A program made the translations under genes and the position numbers. The notes beneath the pieces were generated by a model. The model was not told where the DNA came from. It searched no databases and saw only the letters and a program-made list of their open reading frames with translations. Positions 61,915 to 64,000 of a stretch of DNA of 64,000 nucleotides are shown one piece after another. How positions within the stretch are numbered: the first letter of the stretch is position 1; the number at the start of each line of letters is the position of its first letter. Source of the stretch: Methanobrevibacter thaueri (GTDB taxonomy: Archaea > Methanobacteriota > Methanobacteria > Methanobacteriales > Methanobacteriaceae); the NCBI RefSeq assembly GCF_015062905.1, contig NZ_SUTK01000002.1, positions 1-64,000 on the forward strand, in the 5' to 3' direction.

Positions 61915-62403
61915 ATGAACGGCAACAAAGGCATGGGAATATTATCAATAGTCGTAGGTTTGATTTTCATATTGTTCCCAATGTTTTCCGAATCACTGAT
62001 TTCAATAGTTGTTGGATTGAGCTTGCTGTTTTTCGGTATTTCCGCCGTATACACCGGATGGAATATGAGACAATATGCAAACAACACATATTCAAGCCCA
62101 TTTATTGTAATTGGAATTATTGTAATTATTCTTGGATTCCTGTTCATATTCTATATTGATGCGCTATCATTCCTTGTGGGCATCCAATTCTATCTTGTAG
62201 GATTCATCATGATAATATTCGGTATAACCGGAATGTTATCAAGAATAAATGCATTCTCCCTTTTCACATCAATACTGGTTTTTGTAATGGGAATTGTCGC
62301 AATAGCTCTTGCAGCATTTGCAATGGCTCAACCAATATATATTGCAATAATAATCGGCGTTATCTTGGTCATTGAAGGTGTGGCATTGCTCTTCATTGAC
62401 TAG
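61915..62403 (+). CDS. DUF308/HdeD-family membrane protein
   Basis: 162 residues from the ATG at 61915 with GGAGGTGACAGTA before it. Six short hydrophobic helices arranged as three pairs, each with a G-I-x-x-I-V-x-G-x-x-x-I/L-F pattern (e.g. GILSIVVGLIFILFP, ILGFLFIFYID). This is the HdeD/DUF308 repeat. HdeD in bacteria aids acid resistance; here the role is unknown. Monocistronic, and diverges from the nitroreductase operon across a 49-base gap. Confidence 0.82.
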   Translation: MNGNKGMGILSIVVGLIFILFPMFSESLISIVVGLSLLFFGISAVYTGWNMRQYANNTYSSPFIVIGIIVIILGFLFIFYIDALSFLVGIQFYLVGFIMIIFGITGMLSRINAFSLFTSILVFVMGIVAIALAAFAMAQPIYIAIIIGVILVIEGVALLFID

Positions 62404-62430
62404 GCAGCAACTAAGCTAACCATCACCCCT

Positions 62431-62470
62431 AAAAATTAAAAAAAATAGTTGAAGTGTGTAAAACACACTT
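62431..62470 (-). terminator. Hairpin plus U tract after the RHH-like gene
   Basis: Perfect 8-bp inverted repeat aagtgtgt/acacactt at 62452-62459 and 62463-62470, fifteen bases after the stop of the minus-strand gene at 62485, followed by T8 and T5 runs. Confidence 0.65.
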
Positions 62471-62484
62471 TGACTTTCAAAAAA

Positions 62485-63258
62485 TTATATCTCTGAATTT
62501 TCGATTGATCTGAATCCGATATCGTTTTCGCTGCAGTACTCTTCAACATGAGCGATGATTTCAGATATGTCCTCATCGGAATACTCGTTTTTAAAGTAGT
62601 ATGCAATAGGCTGGGCATTGGTATAGACGGTGATTATCAGATACTCATTGCCGTAAACACACACATCCAGAGTATTGTAGATTTGAATATCCTTGATTAT
62701 ATCGCTTTTGGCCTTTTCAGCAGGAGTCTCATTTCCGATTGTCTTGACTTCAGTATTTTCATACTGGTTCTGCAGTTTGGCCAATTTTCCTTCATCGGTT
62801 AAAATATCGCTGTCAGGCTCGATTTCAACCAGCTTTTCTCTGAAGAGCTTTGCATTGTGAAGTTTTTCCTGAACCTCAACCAGTTCCTTTTCAAGTTCCT
62901 TTTCCTCTTCAATCAATGAGTTGATGAATGCTTCGGAACCGTTGTTGAATTCTTCATACATTTCCAATACATCTCTTGGAGATAAAATAGAATGATTTTT
63001 GAAAAATTCCTTGGTATGAGGTTTTACGCGTATACTTAGGGGTTTCAGGTTTTCCCTTTTGGATTTCTGATCAAATATTTCTTCTGCAAATTCGTTTCCT
63101 CTTTTGTGTAAGGATTCCATTTTTTGAGTGAATATTTTTTCAAAGTCTTCACGGGTCATATCTTCAGGGAAAGTGAATTCAAACTCTCCGGGAGTATATG
63201 AACCTCCGAATCTTTCATTTCCGAATACAAATTTTCTAGTTCTTTTTTGGTTTGACAT
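62485..63258 (-). CDS. Putative ribbon-helix-helix regulator with coiled coil
   Basis: 257 residues, no membrane segment. Residues about 68-102 (LKPLSIRVKPHTKEFF..., LSPRDVLEMYEEFNNG) look like a ribbon-helix-helix unit: a short strand with alternating residues (SIRV), helix A, turn, helix B. A charged coiled coil follows (about 108-160, LIEEEKELEKELVEVQEKLHNAK) and then a mixed C-terminal domain (about 180-257) that might bind a ligand. The family is not recognised with certainty. AGTGAT sets the ATG. Repeated TTGTATACAA-type palindromes around its own promoter suggest autoregulation. Confidence 0.55.
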   Translation of the reverse strand: MSNQKRTRKFVFGNERFGGSYTPGEFEFTFPEDMTREDFEKIFTQKMESLHKRGNEFAEEIFDQKSKRENLKPLSIRVKPHTKEFFKNHSILSPRDVLEMYEEFNNGSEAFINSLIEEEKELEKELVEVQEKLHNAKLFREKLVEIEPDSDILTDEGKLAKLQNQYENTEVKTIGNETPAEKAKSDIIKDIQIYNTLDVCVYGNEYLIITVYTNAQPIAYYFKNEYSDEDISEIIAHVEEYCSENDIGFRSIENSEI

Positions 63259-63273
63259 TTTATCACTCTATCA

Positions 63274-63365
63274 ATTGTATTACAAATTTGATTTTTGTAT
63301 ACAATTAAATATTGTGACAAGGTAGTATATAAAGGTTTGTATTCATTTTTAAAAAATGTATACAC
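63274..63365 (-). promoter_or_regulatory. Operator array around the RHH-like gene's promoter
   Basis: TTGTATTACAA (63274-63284), TTGTATACAA (63295-63304), a half site near 63336-63344 and a related ATGTATACAC (63356-63365) surround a TATA box read on the minus strand as TTTATATA (63326-63333). The predicted transcription start (about 63300) falls on the perfect palindrome, the position expected for a repressor. The gene itself begins at 63258. Confidence 0.5.
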
Positions 63366-63382
63366 AAAAATTTGAAAAAAAA

Positions 63383-63988
63383 TTAGCAGCTTAAATCTGC
63401 AGCAATTTCAAAAACCCTTTCCAAATCCCTGGACAGCTGCTCTTCTTTTGATTTCAGCTCATCATCGGATGACTTGGACTTCATATTCTTAGATATGTTT
63501 GAAAATGTCTCAATGACAACTTCCCCATTAAGCATTTCAAGCAAATCCTCGGACTGCTTAAGCTGAGGCCTTACAGACTTTTCGAAATAGCCCATAGGAT
63601 AGTTGATGGTATAGAAAAGTCCGACATTCACCTTGCCCCTGAACTTGTTTCCGGTCTTGTATGAAACCAGACTATAAATCAGCCTTTCAAGCAGAGCCAT
63701 GTAATGGCTTGTCGGCTGTGAGAAAAATATCGGAGCTGCAACCAACAGTGAATCCGCATCGAAAATCCTTTCAATCAATGGGGACAGCTCATCCCTCCAG
63801 AAGCATTTGCAGACATCTTCATCGTTTTTGCATATCAGACAGACATGGCATCCTGACAGGTCCATCTTATATAAGTCGACATATTCAACTTCCGAACCGA
63901 CTGACTTCGCTCCTTCGGCTGCAGACTGTGCCAGCTGCGCATTGACATCCCTTCTTTTAGGACCTGCATTAATCACGACAGTTTTCAT
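63383..63988 (-). CDS. NADPH-dependent FMN reductase / iron-sulfur flavoprotein family
   Basis: 201 residues in a flavodoxin-like fold. N-terminal VVINAGPKRRDVNAQLAQSA is the FMN-phosphate loop (a GSP-R-x-x-N variant); CHVCLICKNDEDVCKCFWRDE (from about residue 47) has four cysteines in a spacing like the Fe-S site of methanogen iron-sulfur flavoproteins; LLVAAPIFFSQPTSHYMALLERL is the dimer and FMN-ring segment. It would transfer electrons between Fe-S and FMN, perhaps for oxidative-stress defence. GGAGCTGAGCAA precedes the ATG; the upstream region is outside the window. Confidence 0.82.
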   Translation of the reverse strand: MKTVVINAGPKRRDVNAQLAQSAAEGAKSVGSEVEYVDLYKMDLSGCHVCLICKNDEDVCKCFWRDELSPLIERIFDADSLLVAAPIFFSQPTSHYMALLERLIYSLVSYKTGNKFRGKVNVGLFYTINYPMGYFEKSVRPQLKQSEDLLEMLNGEVVIETFSNISKNMKSKSSDDELKSKEEQLSRDLERVFEIAADLSC

Positions 63989-64000
63989 TTGCTCAGCTCC

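Overview
The window looks like a chromosomal segment of a gut-associated, pseudomurein-walled methanogen of the Methanobacteriales, most probably Methanobrevibacter. The reasons are the very AT-rich DNA, archaeal BRE/TATA-type promoters, methanogenesis and methanopterin genes (Mch at 34779-35750, beta-RFAP synthase at 54652-55635), a methanogen-type thymidylate synthase, transcription factor S, the methanogen families DUF4013, DUF2149 and DUF2162, and a large set of secreted adhesin-like proteins. A bile salt hydrolase (29666-30637) points to an animal gut. I cannot name the species. No rRNA, tRNA, CRISPR array, insertion sequence or phage gene was seen.
Layout. 1-12286: one giant adhesin-like gene on the minus strand, running off the left edge (at least 4,095 codons): signal peptide, three beta-helix blocks, an Ig-like domain, then tandem DUF11, Cna_B and near-identical DUF11 repeats. 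12.6-16.9 kb: acyl-CoA ligase with a likely HTH-cupin regulator, a secreted M14-like peptidase-fold protein and a sugar O-acetyltransferase. 17.1-29.6 kb: three more adhesins, one with a thioester-domain-like region and two tandem ones with an inserted papain-like C1 protease; thyA lies between them. 29.7-32.1 kb: an apparent NAMPT and bile salt hydrolase operon. 32.1-40.5 kb: two rubrerythrins, DUF4013 protein, Mch, a PARCEL/DUF285 repeat protein, ClC antiporter with nitroreductase, zinc-ribbon membrane protein. 40.6-40.8 kb: decayed AGCS amino-acid symporter. 41.0-46.4 kb: two more adhesins. 46.8-64 kb: mostly metabolic and housekeeping genes (TFS, NADP alcohol dehydrogenase, an ExbB/ExbD-like operon with DUF2162, PaaK plus ACT protein, SDR, beta-RFAP synthase, K+ channel, ferritin, NudC, MalY/nitroreductase operon, two lipoprotein-like Ig proteins, a possible RHH autorepressor with an operator array, and an FMN flavoprotein at the right edge).
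How it works together. The surface proteins form the accessory part: beta-helix stalks, repeat modules and a recurring C-terminal 'TGNP + hydrophobic segment + basic tail' suggest a shared export and anchoring route. Ferritin, rubrerythrins and nitroreductases fit oxygen and iron stress handling by a strict anaerobe. The most unusual signals are: perfect hairpins straddling stop codons ahead of U tracts at eleven gene ends; Cna_B repeats with all isopeptide residues kept; an apparent AUC start on the giant adhesin; a TED-like domain; and an ExbB/ExbD-like motor in a cell without an outer membrane.
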